A stretch of DNA of 64,000 nucleotides from Citrus sinensis. Its lineage: Eukaryota > Streptophyta > Magnoliopsida > Sapindales > Rutaceae. Shown piece by piece: positions 1 through 14,100 of this stretch (position 1 is the stretch's first letter; each line of letters opens with the position of its first letter). The notes below the pieces were generated by a model. The model was not told the DNA's origin. It did not search any database and saw only the letters and a program-made list of their open reading frames with translations. The stretch lies in the NCBI RefSeq assembly GCF_022201045.2, contig NC_068558.1:47657501-47721500 (forward strand), read 5' to 3'. A program made the translations under genes and the position numbers.

Positions 1-2161
1 TTAAAAAAAGAAAAAATAATGACTAAATTATTTGATTTCTCTGTCCAGTGAGAATAGCTTCATCGTCATTAGTCATTTTGTTTGGGAAAAATCCGCATGG
101 GTTACTGTGTTAGGTTCCCTGTCTCAAAACTCCCAACAATGAACTCACTCAATTTTCAACACATGATCATCATAAAACCGCCCCCCAAGTCAATTGCTCT
201 TAGCATTTCAAATTCAGCTTCCCAACAAAAAAAATAAAAATAAAAATCAATGCCCACTATGTTCCTGGCAACCCTGTTTAGGGCAGCAATGGGTAACATT
301 CCACTTTGTTGGGTTATGATGATCGGGTGAAATTTTTTACGCATGGTAAGAATAAAAATAGAAATGTTTATCTCGATCAGAACCGCAGAGATTGAGATTA
401 TTTTACGCATGGTAATTAAGAAAGCATAATGATCGGGTGAAATTTTTTAATCTAATCATCTAATGGTTGCCAAAAGGAACAAATTTCCCGTAGAACCAAA
501 TTCGTGGAGCTCCTTCTTCGAAATGGGAGACCCGTTAACCTTTAGTAATAATTTCCTTCTCCTCAAGCAGCATCTGAAAGTTCCCGCGGAGGACTCCTTT
601 GGTACAAATAATTTGAATACAGTTTTTTGAAAAATAAAAAAGAAAAAAATTGATCTCATTAAACCTACCGACTAAAGAGAGAATCGGAAAAGTAACCATT
701 TTTAGATATTATAAAAATAACAAGAAAGACTATATTATTATTAATACTTGCAAAAGGGCTAAATTTCTTGATCGAAGATATTTTTTTAATACATTGAATC
801 GAATGTTCTTGTATTATAACCTTAAAGAAAATTTGTTGTTGTGTCTATTAATAGAGTCGTCTCTTCTTAGAAGAAATCAGACTTTAAAATAATCATGTAT
901 AAAAAAAATCATATTCAAGAATCTCGATTTGAAGTGGTAATTCATGAGAAAAATGTACATTTGACCTATAAATTAATATTAGATCAAGAATTCAAGAACT
1001 TTGATTGCAATTTGTGCATTTTTTTAATTTGAAGGTTATTAGTATTTTAGAGATTTTTGAATAATACATACTCTAATTCTTTTTTTTCCCATTATCTTTT
1101 CTTTCATTCAATTCATAGACAATTATGATTTTTATCGAATTCTTTATCACTTTTAACCCATTCGATTTTAATTAAGATTTTTCTTTTTCGAATTCTTTAC
1201 TACTTGTCACCCGTTCGATTTTTGAACAAGAAAAGAGCCGTTGAAGAAGAACGAATAGTTTTTTTTTAATAATATTTCACCCTATCTATGGGGTAAATCT
1301 TAAAAGTTTCAAATATTGGATCATATTTGTAGAAAAAAATTATTTTCGGGTCATTTAAATAAATTCTACAAATTTGAAAAAAAAAAAATTCAGAACTTTC
1401 AGTGCACCAGCAACGAGTTTTTTATTTAAATATACACAATTTGTTCTTAAATATTAAATTTATATCCTATTACATACATATACCTCACGAAAATAGAAAA
1501 AGTAAAAAAAATCTAAGAATCCACTCCTTTATTCCTCTCAGTGCAGGGAAAAGTCTAGTGCGAAGTCGGGTGAGTCGAGTAAGAATTGAAGATAAGTAAG
1601 TCGAGTATATGATTTAGTAAGAAGTCGAGTAAGCATATTAAATGAGTCGGGTATTAAGTAAAAGTCAAGTAAATTTTTTGAATAAGTCAAGTAAAATTTA
1701 TGTAATTTTTAAAGAAGTTGAGTATTAAATCGGGTAAGTATATTAAGTTTAGTATTAATATTTTTAAAGAAGTGAAGTATTGTAAGTTGAGCATTCAGTT
1801 GAGTAAGAAGTGAAGGTAATTGAATAAGTCGAGTATGAAGTCGGGTATGAAGTTTGGTAAGTTGAGCATTCAGTTGAGTAAGAAATTAAGAGAATTGAAT
1901 AAGTCGAGTAAGTAGATTGAATGAGTCGAGTATTAATTTTTTGTTGATATTTTATTGAGACTATTTTTATATTTTCTCTAATTTTTTAGTATGTACGTGT
2001 AAAATTATAAATTTTAATAGATGGAGGTGAATTTTGGGTATTACGAGGGAAACGGGTATATCCCACGCAATTCCCTCCACCAGCAACAACGAGAGCTGCT
2101 GCTCCACTTCAAATTTCGCTCCCTCACACTCTGATGAGAGTTCGTAAATAAAGTAAACAAA
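1..2161. other. Intergenic 5' flank of the Rav1-like gene
   Basis: AT-rich DNA with no convincing coding region; the open frames here are low-complexity and resemble no family I know. The right part holds a degenerate minisatellite (listed separately). The last 150 bases before the ATG at 2162 are less AT-rich and presumably contain the promoter and 5' leader. A five-codon upstream ORF (ATG at 2134, stop ending at 2151) lies 10 bases before the main start. Confidence 0.6.
1551..1940. repeat. Degenerate GAGTCGAGTAAG-type minisatellite
   Basis: About 390 bases in which short units such as AAGTCGAGTAAG, GAGTCGGGTA and AGTTGAGTAAGAAG recur with variable spacing (for example near 1562, 1600, 1621, 1643, 1820, 1900 and 1921). 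The units share the core AGTCG(A/G)GTA(A/T) and are separated by AT-rich filler, so this is a decayed tandem array and not a perfect satellite. It ends about 220 bases upstream of the Rav1-like start codon. Confidence 0.7.
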
Positions 2162-5100
2162 ATGCCAGAAGCAGAATCAGGCTGTAGTTTACAAAACGCA
2201 AACCCTTGCGTGGATCCAACAGAACACCTTCCACTTGCTTTCCTCAGATCCGAATTCATCCCGACCGCCCCGACCCGATCCACATCCACCATCGACTGGC
2301 TACCGGATTTCGCCGGTTACTCATGGGTGGCGTACGGAGCATCATCTCTCCTGGTGATTTCTCATTTCCCTTCTCCTCTCTCTCAAGAAGAAGCCCTAAT
2401 TGGTCCCATTTTCCGCCAAGTTTTCGCGCTCTCTGACAATTCGTTGCCGGTAACCTCCATTTCTTGGTCTCCCGAGACTCCTTCAATCGGCCAGCTGGCT
2501 GCTGCCTCGGAGAATTGTATCTTCGTCTTTGCTCATGACTCAGCGAGCTCCAAAGGTGTCTGAAGTATTTTGAATCTGATCTTTTTGTTTTATGCATTTC
2601 ATCATTCTTTTTCTTTAGTGGCATTGATTTTTGCTCTTTATGTTGGCATTTAGAGGTTATAGTTCTTCTATAAGCTTTTGTACACTATGTACCCTAGAAT
2701 TGGATGCATGAATGCTGAGAGAATGACTGAAATTTCTTTTAAATCAAATTCACTATGTATTTATGATTTTTTCTTTTCTTTCTTTAATGTTAAATTTAAT
2801 TATTTTTTTCACTTGTAATTTCAGGTTCTTTTTGTTGGAGCCAGAATGCAATTCTTGTACAAGGTACGAAGGTGGAGGCAATTGAGTGGACAGGATCTGG
2901 TGATGGGATCGTTGCTGGTGGAATGGAGACTGTTCTGTGGAAAAAGAAGAACACATTGTGGGAAATAGCTTGGAAGTTTAAAGAGAATTATCCTCAGAAT
3001 CTTGTTTCTGCAACCTGGTCAATTGAGGGACCTTCAGCAACTGCAGCTTCCATGAGTCAACTGGACCTTTTAGGACCTAAGGAGGCGGGAAAATGTGTGT
3101 TTATTTGTTGTAGTGATGGAAAGTCTGAATACATAAAACTCGAGCTGTGTCATCCTCAGCCTGTTTCAATGGTACAATGGAGACCATCAACCAGAAGGCA
3201 TTCACCGGGAGACACAAAACGATCACAGAGGCATGTGCTGCTTACTTGCTGCTTAGACGGAACTGTTAGATTATGGTGTGAGATGGACAGTGGGAAGACA
3301 AGAAAAGTTGCCAAGGACACTAATGATCATAAAACCATAAGACGATCTTTTTGTGTTGGTGCTATAATTGAGATAAATCAGGCGTTGAATGGAGCACTGG
3401 GCATGGACATAGTTATAACATGGGCAAAAGAAATAAGATGTATGTTTGAAACAGGTGAAGGAGCTAACCATTTCATTTCTACAGGGGTGTATGAACATGG
3501 GGGAACTGGAAAATGTGAGTGGTTAGTTGGGTATGGTCCTGGAAGTTTGGTTACCTTGTGGGCCATCCATTGTCTTGACGACATTTCCCCTTTGAGGTTT
3601 CCCCGTGTCACATTATGGAAGAAACAAAATTTGGAACTTGAACACCCTCATAATTCTGGTTTTTCAGGTTTTCAGGGGCAATCACTTCTTAATAAAGTTG
3701 TTATTTCAAGAGATTGTGTGTCTGGCCTTCCAACTATTTGCTCTTTGGTTCATTTGTCACATTGTAATTCCTTGGTCTGGTCTTTACTACATGCTCAAAG
3801 ATCAGGAGATGTAGAGGAAGTATCTTCTGATAAATCCAGCACAGGACAAATCTTGTCATGTTCTGCCAGTAGGATTTTAAGCATAGAAGGTCATACTGGA
3901 AAAATCTTACAAGTTGCAGTACATCCTTGTGTCTCTGAATTTGAATTGGCTGTTTCACTGGATTCTAATGGTTTGCTGTTATTCTGGTCACTTTCCACCA
4001 TTTCAAACTGCATCTCTGACCTTCCAACATTAATGCCCTCATGGAAGCTTTGTGGAAAGCTCAGAACTCGAAAGTCATGTTCCAATTATACAAGCCTGAG
4101 GTGGGCACCTTCACTTCTGGATGAAGACATGGTTCTTCTCATGGGTCATGTCGGAGGAATTGATTGTTTTATAGTAAAAATTTCTCAAACTGAAGTGGAT
4201 GATATAGTGTGTCACTATGTTTGCACTATACCTTTTACTGGTCATGGTCATTATGAGGATGGTCCCGCTAATATCTTCTCTGTACCTTTGCCATCTTGTA
4301 ATGATAAAACTGTTATGTATAATAAATTTATGCTTTTGGGGGTATGGTTGAAAGGGCTTGAGTCTTTATCATGGGAAATCACCTTTCACTCTTTTGATTT
4401 ATCTGAAAGCTGCTGCGGATGTATTGATGATAACAATACTGTTAAATGCAGCATGTGCAAGTTTGAAACTACTTTTTGTGGAAAAAAATATTTCATTGGT
4501 GTCAATCCTTGTTCATCACAATTTCCTGAGCCTCACACCCGCAATTGGGTTACAAGTTTTGCAGTGGTTTGTCCAAATAATTTGGTGCCTATGCAACAAA
4601 AGTTGGTTTATGACAATGATCCGTGCAGTAAAATTCCTCCATATACTATGGCTACAGGCTACTCTGATGGCAGTTTGAGATTGTGGAGAAGTGAACTTGG
4701 TGGGTCATCAACCTCTTGTATGCCTTGGGAGCTCGTGGGAATGTTAGTTGCTCATCAAGGTCCTGTTTCTGCTATCTCTTTGACTGATGGTGGGAGGAAG
4801 ATTGCTACTGTTTCTGCTGCAAGTCATTCAAATGCTGTCAGCAATGTTCGCATATGGGAGTCTGTCTGTGTTACAGAATTAGGGAGCTTTGTGTTGGAAG
4901 ATACATTATCTTTTGATACAAATATTGTAGCTGTAAATTGGTTAACTTTAGAAAATGGTCAGTCTTTACTTGGTGTTTGCTTGCAGAATGAGCTGAAAGT
5001 ATATGCTCAGAGGCATTATGGGGGTCAAATTTTGTTGGACACTAAAAATTCTTTGAAGATGCAAAATTGGTTTTGCCTTGCGTTTTCTCCTACTTTTGCT

Positions 5101-8100
5101 GCTCATGACTTCACCTGGGGTCGCAGGGCCATTGCCATTGTTGTTCATCAGAGCTACCTTAGTATCTATAGTCAGTTTTTGTTTCTTATAGATAAAAAAC
5201 ATCGGGCCAAATGCAATTCGAATGTTTTCATAGACAATTTTTGTTGCCACAAGAGTGGAATCAATGAAAACATTGTTTCTACGATATTCACAGTTTGCGA
5301 CAGTGAATCCTCAGCTGAAGATCAAAGGGGAGATTATGAGTCTGCTCCTTCTGTAAATATTGATATGAAAAATGATCACCTTGTAGCAAGTGATCAACTG
5401 AAATGTGGTGGAGCCATTCTTGGTTCCTGGAGCATGCTGGAAATAGCTGAGAAGTTAAGAGGATCTTTGCCTGTTTATCATCCAAAGGCGCTGTTTTTGA
5501 ATATATATTCAGGTATATTAGCTAGCAGCATGCTCCTTTCAGCAAAATGTTCATTCTCATAATCAAATTTTAGTACTTTCGCAGAGTTACCGCAATGCTA
5601 GTTATCTTTTTTCATCTTAAGTGTTCAGAGGACATTAACCAATGTACATGATTGCAGTTTTATTCATCATTGCAAGGGTGTTGTTAGTTATGCATATATA
5701 TATAAGAAAAGATATCTCCTTTTAGCTGGAACGTTTTCTCTTTTTCTTCTTTTGGAAGGACAAGGAGCAGAAAATGTTTTACAAGGAAGAGAAATGTTTT
5801 ACTTTCACTATAGGAAGCTGCACGTTACCATATTTTTACTTAGTTGCTTGATTTAAGCCGATGATATATCACTTAAAAAAAGTTCATTTTTATTATGTTC
5901 AGGCAACTGGAAGCGTGCATATGTGTCTGTGAGGCATCTTGTTGAAAATCTTCCCTCTAATTATCCATCTGAGAAGAGATATTGCTATACAAAGTCTAGC
6001 CATATTGTTCCACAAATCCTTCTGTCAACGTACTTTGAAGGGCTTCTCTCAAAAGGTTCAACTGATAATGGATTTCAATGGAGTGGGCTTAATACATTTT
6101 CAACGTCTTTGCAGTTTCGCCAATTTGCTTACAATATGGACTTAGATGCTTCCAATTCCAGTTCATCAACAAAATCGGAGTTAAGTGGCTTTGTTGAGTT
6201 ACTTCAGAATGTCTATGAGCTAGCAGGTGTAACTGACGCAGAAAAGATGGAAATTCTTGCAGTTGTAGATCTATTGAACGAATTTGATAATAAGCACTCT
6301 GCTTCAGTCTATGAAAATCTTGATGAACCTGGGCAAAGGTGTTTCCGAAATTTGATTTATTGGTTTTTTTTTTTTTTTGTTGCCTTAGTTTCTATAACAG
6401 TATTACAAGGTGTTCTTACCTAATGATTTTAGATTTTATTGAAGGGCATTTCTACAAGCTGTTTATATAGTTGTGGGTCTGTGTTGCCATTTTTTTAATG
6501 TTTTTTCCCTTGTGGAAAAATAGTTGATAAAAATGTGCCACAGGTGGGTGGACCAAGTATTAGAATTTTTGCAGAAGAGTCAATTATTCAAGGCACCCCT
6601 GCACCTGCTAGATAACAACAATGTGTTAAAAAAAAATCAATATTTAACTGTGATTCTCAGTCCTCAAACACCACTGTTTATTTATTGAAGATCGGATCTT
6701 CTCTTCTTTTTGGGATTAGCTTTTAAGCATAATAGCTGGCATCCATGGATCTGAACTTTTCTAAAAGTGGGGGTTTTTCTTGTCTCATTTAGCTGATGTT
6801 TTTAATATGCATCATGCAACTATGTTATCAAATTATAGCATTAAGAGATAAAATAGCAAATTCAAAATTGTAGTCCTGCAAACAGTTATCATAAGAGATA
6901 TAAATGAGAATAGTTAATTAACACATCTTTCTGTGGTGTAAATTGATTTCATCTTATGATTTCATCCAATAATATTCTTCATTCTTATCTGTGTGCCTGT
7001 ACGGTATATGTCATTTGCTGTTTGTTTCTTTCTTGCTTATTTCTTTTATAAAGCTGTATATTATTTGCTGTACAATAAATGTGGTTTTGTTAATTGTTTC
7101 TTTGAAGGTTTTGGGTGGAATTAAGATTTCAGCTACTACGTTTCTTTCGAAGGTTTGGTAAATTGGTATCTGCAGAAGAGTTGGCTGTTGACTCCAGGCT
7201 TATAGCATGGGCTTTCCATTCTGAGTGTCAAGAAACTTTGTTTGGTTCTATTTTACCTAATGAACCAACTTGGCCAGAAATGCGGGCTTTGGGTGTTGGA
7301 TTTTGGTATACCGATGTAACACAATTGCGCACAAGGGTAACATATGGAGCTATTACTATCTTTATGAACTGCATTTAAATTTTAATTATAACATCCATTT
7401 CTTGTTTGATCTCCTTCCTGGATAACTTGGTGCACTAATTGGTGTCAATTGTATTTGATTTTCTTGACCGTCCAAATGCCATGCCACCTTAACAGTAAAA
7501 TTCATTTGTTATCTGAAAACTCTGAATTGTTTTCATATTCCATCTCTGGTATATAATGTGGATTTTGTGCAAAATTTTACTTAAAATTTAAAAGTTTTAT
7601 TTTATACATATGTAACTTGAGGGATAGGGTAAGCCTTGAACATGAGTAGTTCAGGGGCTGGCCTTTAGCTCCATATATTATCCAAACAGTTTGGCTGGAG
7701 ATCCCCAATAAGTTATCAAGGTTGTCAGTGAGAGTGACTCAATTTGAATTTTCCACGCTCAAGCAGGTTTACAATTAGAATGCTTTCTTTTCAGTAAGCT
7801 TTCTGTTTCTAGTATTTGCATTAGGATTTTGTACATCAGCATGAAAGTTGAGGTCGGATGAGAATTCTTTATGATCTTGTAGTCCATTCATCTGCAGTTT
7901 ATGTATGGGGCCTTTTTGATTGCCTGTCTTCTGTGTGCATTTTAGAATGATCCTTGTGAAGAGCCAGTGCTGCGAGTGAGACAAATTGCGTTTACGTGAC
8001 CAATGGGCTCCATAGTTTTTCGTTGCACATGTCATAACACAATTTTTTTTTTTTTTTGGTTTGATTATGGTGCATGCTATCTGTATCTAGGGTGCTTTAC

Positions 8101-11100
8101 TTGGCAACATATGATAGTTGTACTTCTTTGTTTGTCCTGTCCCAAATCCCTACTCAAAACAAATCGAAGAAAGAAGTTTATTTTGCAATTTCAGTACTTC
8201 CTGATGTTGTTTTTTGAAAAATAGATGGAGAAACTGGCAAGATTGCAATACCTGAAGAAGAAAGATCCCAAGGATTGTGCACTTTTATATATAGCACTGA
8301 ATAGAATTCAAGTTTTGGCTGGCCTTTTCAAAATCAGCAAGGATGAAAAGGACAAACCGCTTGTGGGATTTCTTTCTCGCAATTTTCAGGTGTTGTGTGA
8401 AGTTAAATGCGATTAAGTTTTTGATTTTGCTGTTAGCAACTGTTAGAAACAGTACAGTAGCAGAAAATTCAACAAAGATCTATTCAGGACAATTGTTCTT
8501 TTACCGGTTCTTTTTTCCTGGTTTTATTTTCTTGTACTGTTTTCAAGTTACTAGCCTTCATACATATTAATATATTATCTACCTTGCATTTGATGATTTT
8601 AACATGCCGAGCAAAAGTCAGTGTTGGATTTATTTTTTCAGGGTCAAGTTCATCCATTATTTGCATTAATTACTGTTTACAGGAGGAGAAAAATAAGGCA
8701 GCGGCACTGAAAAATGCATATGTCTTACTGGGGAGACATCAATTAGAGCTAGCTATTGCTTTCTTTCTGCTTGGAGGTGATGCTGCTTCTGCAGTCACTG
8801 TGTGCGCAAGAAACCTTGGGGATGTACAGCTCGCACTAGTAATCTGTCGGCTTGTGGAGAAGCATGGTGGACCATTGGAGCGTAATCTTGTGACAAAGTT
8901 TATACTTCCATCTTCAATTGAGAGGGGAGACTACTGGCTCACTAGCCTTCTGGAGGTTCCTGAAATTATATCTTCTTCTGTTTCTGAGTTTCCTCTCTTT
9001 TTTTCAAGTTTTTCTGGATTGTAGCTGCATGCAGCTTCTGGAGTCTCAGAATTTATAATTAGCTCTCTTGTTTTTGCAGTGGGAATTAGGAAACTATTCT
9101 CAGTCTTTTCTCACCATGCTGGGTTTCCAATCAACTGCTGTAATCAACAATTTTGCTCTTTCTTCCAATAGTGTTGCTTTTATGGATCCCAGTATTGGCT
9201 TGTATTGCCTCATGCTAGCAAACAAAAATAGCATGAGGAATGCAATAGGGGAGAAAAATGCTGCAATCCTTGGTCGGTGGGCAGCTTTGATGAGAGCTAC
9301 TGCCTTGAACAGATGTGGCCTTCCTGTAAGTGGAGTTTATCAGTTAATGTTTTTGTTGCTTTGGTAATGTGCTACTTGGTGGTCTCATAATATTTTATTC
9401 GGGTCTGTCTTTTCTTTTTTTCTTTTTTTTTTCAACTATTTTTTAAACAACTATCGTATGTCAAATCTGTCCTCAACTTCCATTTTTTTGGTTGACTATG
9501 TTATTTAGCAGAAACTTCATGATACTTCCTACTCTTTGCTTGACTTGTCTTCTTTCATTAAAAAAGTTGTCCTTCCTTGCACTTACTATATTTAGCATGT
9601 GCTGATCTCCTACATTTATCATATGGTATTTGAATGATTTATATCTGAGACTTGCCACTGCTGTTAAGTTTATTGCCTGGGGTTGTGAGCGTCGACTTTT
9701 TCATAAGGATAAATACACACACAAGTAATAGAAGCTGTACCTCATAAATAGTTTCCAGCCTTACTCAAATTTGGACCCCTATATTTATTCTCATTTAATT
9801 TCCTTGTAGCCATACATGGTTGAATTTTCTTATTAATGGTTGCTTAGGTTAGGCACTGTGCGCACGTCTGACATTAAGCTTTTGACAAGTAGCTGTGACT
9901 GATAAACTTCCATTGTTTATTGTAAAGCTTGAAGCTTTGGATTGCCTTTCATCTTCTCCCAGCACTATTGGGGGTACAGATCAGGAAAGTGTATTGAATA
10001 TTGGACATTCTCATATTCTACCTGAGATTCTGAAGCCTTCTGCTGCTACTGGTTCTTCTAACTGGCTATTACGTGATGTTGCTTTGCATCTGGAGTCCTG
10101 CGCTAAGTTGGATTTATCTCTCCAGTATTTCTCAAAATTAATTAGGGACCATCCTAGTTGGCCTGATTTAGGATTTGGTAGAGCGAGTAAATGCTTTATG
10201 GATTTTGAGATTCATCAATATGAGAAATTAGTGCAAAATTTTCAACAGAAGTTATATACTGCACTTGCATTTTTTGAGCAGAGATTTTCAATGGATTCTT
10301 CCTCTCTAATTGCAAAGGTAAGTTTTTAAACCACGATGCTACTGCTTTACCTTATCCAATTGATGACACATCGGTTTCTAAGAGGAATTGATATGTTTTC
10401 TTTTTTCTTGCATTCTACAGATTTTAAGCTTGTTATGCAACAATGGATTATTGTTCATTGGATATGATTTATTACATGGATATATTTGTCAAGGAAAGTC
10501 ACAAGAAAAGAGTAGTGATACAGTTGATGGCCTCTCCTTGTATTTTTGTCAGCATAAGCCCCTTTTGAAGGCTGGTGAAGATATCTCCATTTTTCTTTCA
10601 CGGTTTATTGCTGCCGCTAGCATTACTTGCTCCCATTTGAAATCCACTAATAGTGAAAATGTTAGGCATCATGAAGTTAGATCTAGGTGGTCAAATGCTC
10701 AGGGGTATTATTTTCAATCTATCATATTCTCGCTGTGGAGTTTAAGAGCTGCTATGAGGACTTTTTCTGGCTCCTTCCCTGAAGAGCTCATAACTCCTCT
10801 TTTTCTTCTTGATTTATATGAATATTATGTGCATTTTGCCTCTGCTTGGCTTCAGAGAGATTCAAAAGGTCTTCTTCAGGTGCTTCAACCTGTCTTGATC
10901 ACATATACCAATGGACATACTCCGTATGAAGTTGATATGAATAATCTGAAGACATTTTTTCACCAAAGTGCGGAGTTGTTAACCCGCAATACATCAATTG
11001 ACAATATGGTTGGGGACCTTCAGGTTTCTAAATTTGTTGATGATGAAAGAAGTACAGATCTTATGAATTCAATTCCAGAAGATGAAAGATGGCAAATCAT

Positions 11101-14100
11101 GGGGGCTTGCTTGTGGCAACACATGTCCAGGTTTATGAAACATAAGCTCAATTCGATGTCCGTTAAACTTGATGAGAATCATTCTTCTAGACTTTTGGGG
11201 GGCCACATCTCTTCCTGGACTTCTAGTTTGACAAATCCTGAATCTGCTAGTATCGGCTTAAAGGAACAAATGAGGTTGCTCACTTTGTTTTTGGCTCAAT
11301 TACTGAAGTCCGCATTGTTGCATATATCTTCTCATCATGTGAAACAACTTGCATTTTTCCTACGGTATAAGGTAGAAAATGGATTTGATATCCCTACTAG
11401 GAGATGGTTACAAGAAGCTACTCCATCTCAATCTGGAACCCTCTATCAACATTTAAATCAGATTGTTGTGAGTATGAACATTATAAATAACAAAGATGAA
11501 GCAGCCATATCTGAATTATTATGGGATGTTTGTTCTGATCCCAGTATAATACACGAAGGTTTCACGCAAGAAAAATTAAATTGGCGATCTTATATCAATT
11601 GTAAACTGTCTAAAGGATGGAGTCACATAAATGAAGGTGTCAAGTTGAAGCATGAAATCAAAAAGACCTGTAAAAATGAAGATAAGTTAGGCAGTACTTT
11701 GGCCAGTGGTGAAGTTGGATCAGCTAGTAAAGATCTTTTCCGGAATAGTCGTACTTCTCCTAGGTCCTGGCACAAAGATGCAAACATGGCAAATGAGGTT
11801 ATACCATTTCAAGCGCCCAAGGAAATATGCAAGAGAAATGGGGAACTCTTTGAGGTAAGTATTTTGACTTCTTCTCATTGCATTTTTGGTCCATAGGAGG
11901 TATGATCACATTAATGGGAGGCTCTGGCCTCAAATTGAATGACGAGAGTATTTCATTCCTGAAAATAACATCTCCAAAGCCTTCCATCATATTTGATATG
12001 GTAATTAGACATTCTTATTCTGAGCAGGCACTGTGTGTCAACTCCATTGACCAAAGGCAAGGTGCAATCGCTAGCAACCGAAAGGTTAGTCTCTGCATAC
12101 AGTTTTTTTTTTTTCCTTTCCTACTGGAGAATTGGGATGCTCTTATTCCTCTTTCCATTTTACTTGCATTCTGTATAGACTCAGCTGACAGCCAAGATCG
12201 TCTCTGTTATAGTCACATTTTCTAGTTATTGACTGTCTTTTAATTCTAATGCATGCGTGTGTTTACACGTACAGAAAAAATGAGAATGATGTAAATAAAT
12301 TATAACTGCATCCATACTGCTATTTTGCTGCCTTTTTTCTGGCATGCTCGCCAAGAAATGTGCATTTGTTTGCATTTCTGTCACTTGCTTTTCAGAGCAA
12401 CTTTTTAATGCAACACGATAGGTGCCTTTTTGGTTAGCCTCTCTTGCTAATTAGTTGCATTTCATGGTATTTTTCTCCCTTCTCTTATTGCTTAACATCC
12501 CTTCTGTAGATGCTGTCAAACATACAACCATACTCAATTCAGTAGAATTTTTTTGTTCTTTCTATTTGCTTTTATTTTATTTTAGTCTATATATATTCAC
12601 ATTGCTCTCTGGTTTATGTCAATGTCAAATTCGCTGTCGTTCAGGGAATTGTTTTCTTTAACCTGGAAGATGAGATACCTCTCCATGATCAATTAAAGTA
12701 TATCTGGGCAGATGCTGATTGGCCACAGAATGGTTGGGCTGGTTCAGAATCAACTCCAGTTCCAACTTTTGTTTCTCCTGGTGTTGGTCTTGGGAGCAAT
12801 AAAGGGGCACACCTTGGATTGGGTGGTGCAACCATTGGTGTCGGATCTTTAGCAAGACCAGGGAGAGACTTGACTGGTGGGTTAGCATTTGGGATTCCTG
12901 GTTATGCTGGTATTGGAGCATCTGCCTTAGGTTGGGAAACTCAAGATGATTTTGAGGATTATGTGGATCCACCAGCTACAGTAGAAAATATAAGTACAAG
13001 GGCTTTCTCAAGTCACCCTTTAAGGCCTTTTTTCTTGGTTGGTTCTAGCAATACACACATTTACTTGTGGGAGGTAGGAAATTTGACTGAAAATAATTTT
13101 ATTTTGTGAATTACCTCTTATATTTGTTCTTTTTTAATTTTAATTTTTTTTCCGTTTTAGTTTGTCTTCACATCACTCGGATAGTTTCACTTCTGGATTG
13201 CAAATTATGCTGCGTTTACTTTTTGGATTGGAGTGTGAATCCTGAGGAGTGGGAATCATTGGATTAGGAGTGTGGAGTGGGAGTGGGAGTGGGAGTAGGG
13301 TGTTTACTTAGACTAAATGAAAGTATGGATTGTCAATCAGAATTCTAATTATTTGTTTACTTTGTCTTGGATTGAGAGTAAATTATTTTAAATTACAATT
13401 TTATCCTTATGTACAGAATTATAATTTGTAATTAAAAAATATATTTGGAAAATAAAATAAATATTTTATTATATTTATAAATTAATAATAATTACTAATA
13501 TTCTTAATTATGTAAATCATAATTTTTTATTAATTTTAATTTAAATTATATGAATAAAAATTATTAATAATAGCTACACAAATGAAATGTTATTATTTAT
13601 AATATAGTACAAAATTAATATTTTTTTAGAATAAAATATTTATTATTATTAATTAAATAAATAATTAATATTTATTAAAATTAATGTTTAATATTATTAA
13701 TTTAAATATAATATTTATTTATTTATTTTTATTTTATTAAATTTAATAAAATAAATATGATATAATTATTATTTTTAATAAATATGATATTATTTATTTT
13801 GTTAAATATTATTTATTTATTTTATTAAATATTATTTATTTATTTATTTTTATAAGGATAAAATGGGAAGAGGGGGGAGTGGATTCCCACTCCCACCTCC
13901 CCCCATGGGAGTGGGAATCCCACTCCCCACTCCAAAATTGGGTGGGACCCACGGATTCCCACTCCCACTCCCTCCTTTTTTAAGCTAAGTAAACACTGGA
14001 GTGGGAGGAATCCACACTCCACACTCCCACTCCAGAAAGTAAACACTGCCTTAAAGTTTAGAAGATATATATTTTAATAGATTTTACCACTTTTAGTGTC

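Noticed and set aside
6541..6640. CACAG|GTGGGTGGACC as a possible extra exon of the Rav1-like gene
   Set aside because: The frame from exon 3 joins exactly to 7108 (RFWVELRFQ, the expected family sequence); using this acceptor breaks it.
13840..14046. Open frame on the minus strand repeated at 61900-62106
   Set aside because: It is the GGGAGTGG-rich end of the Harbinger-like element, conserved between copies as DNA; the translated text is low-complexity and matches no transposase.
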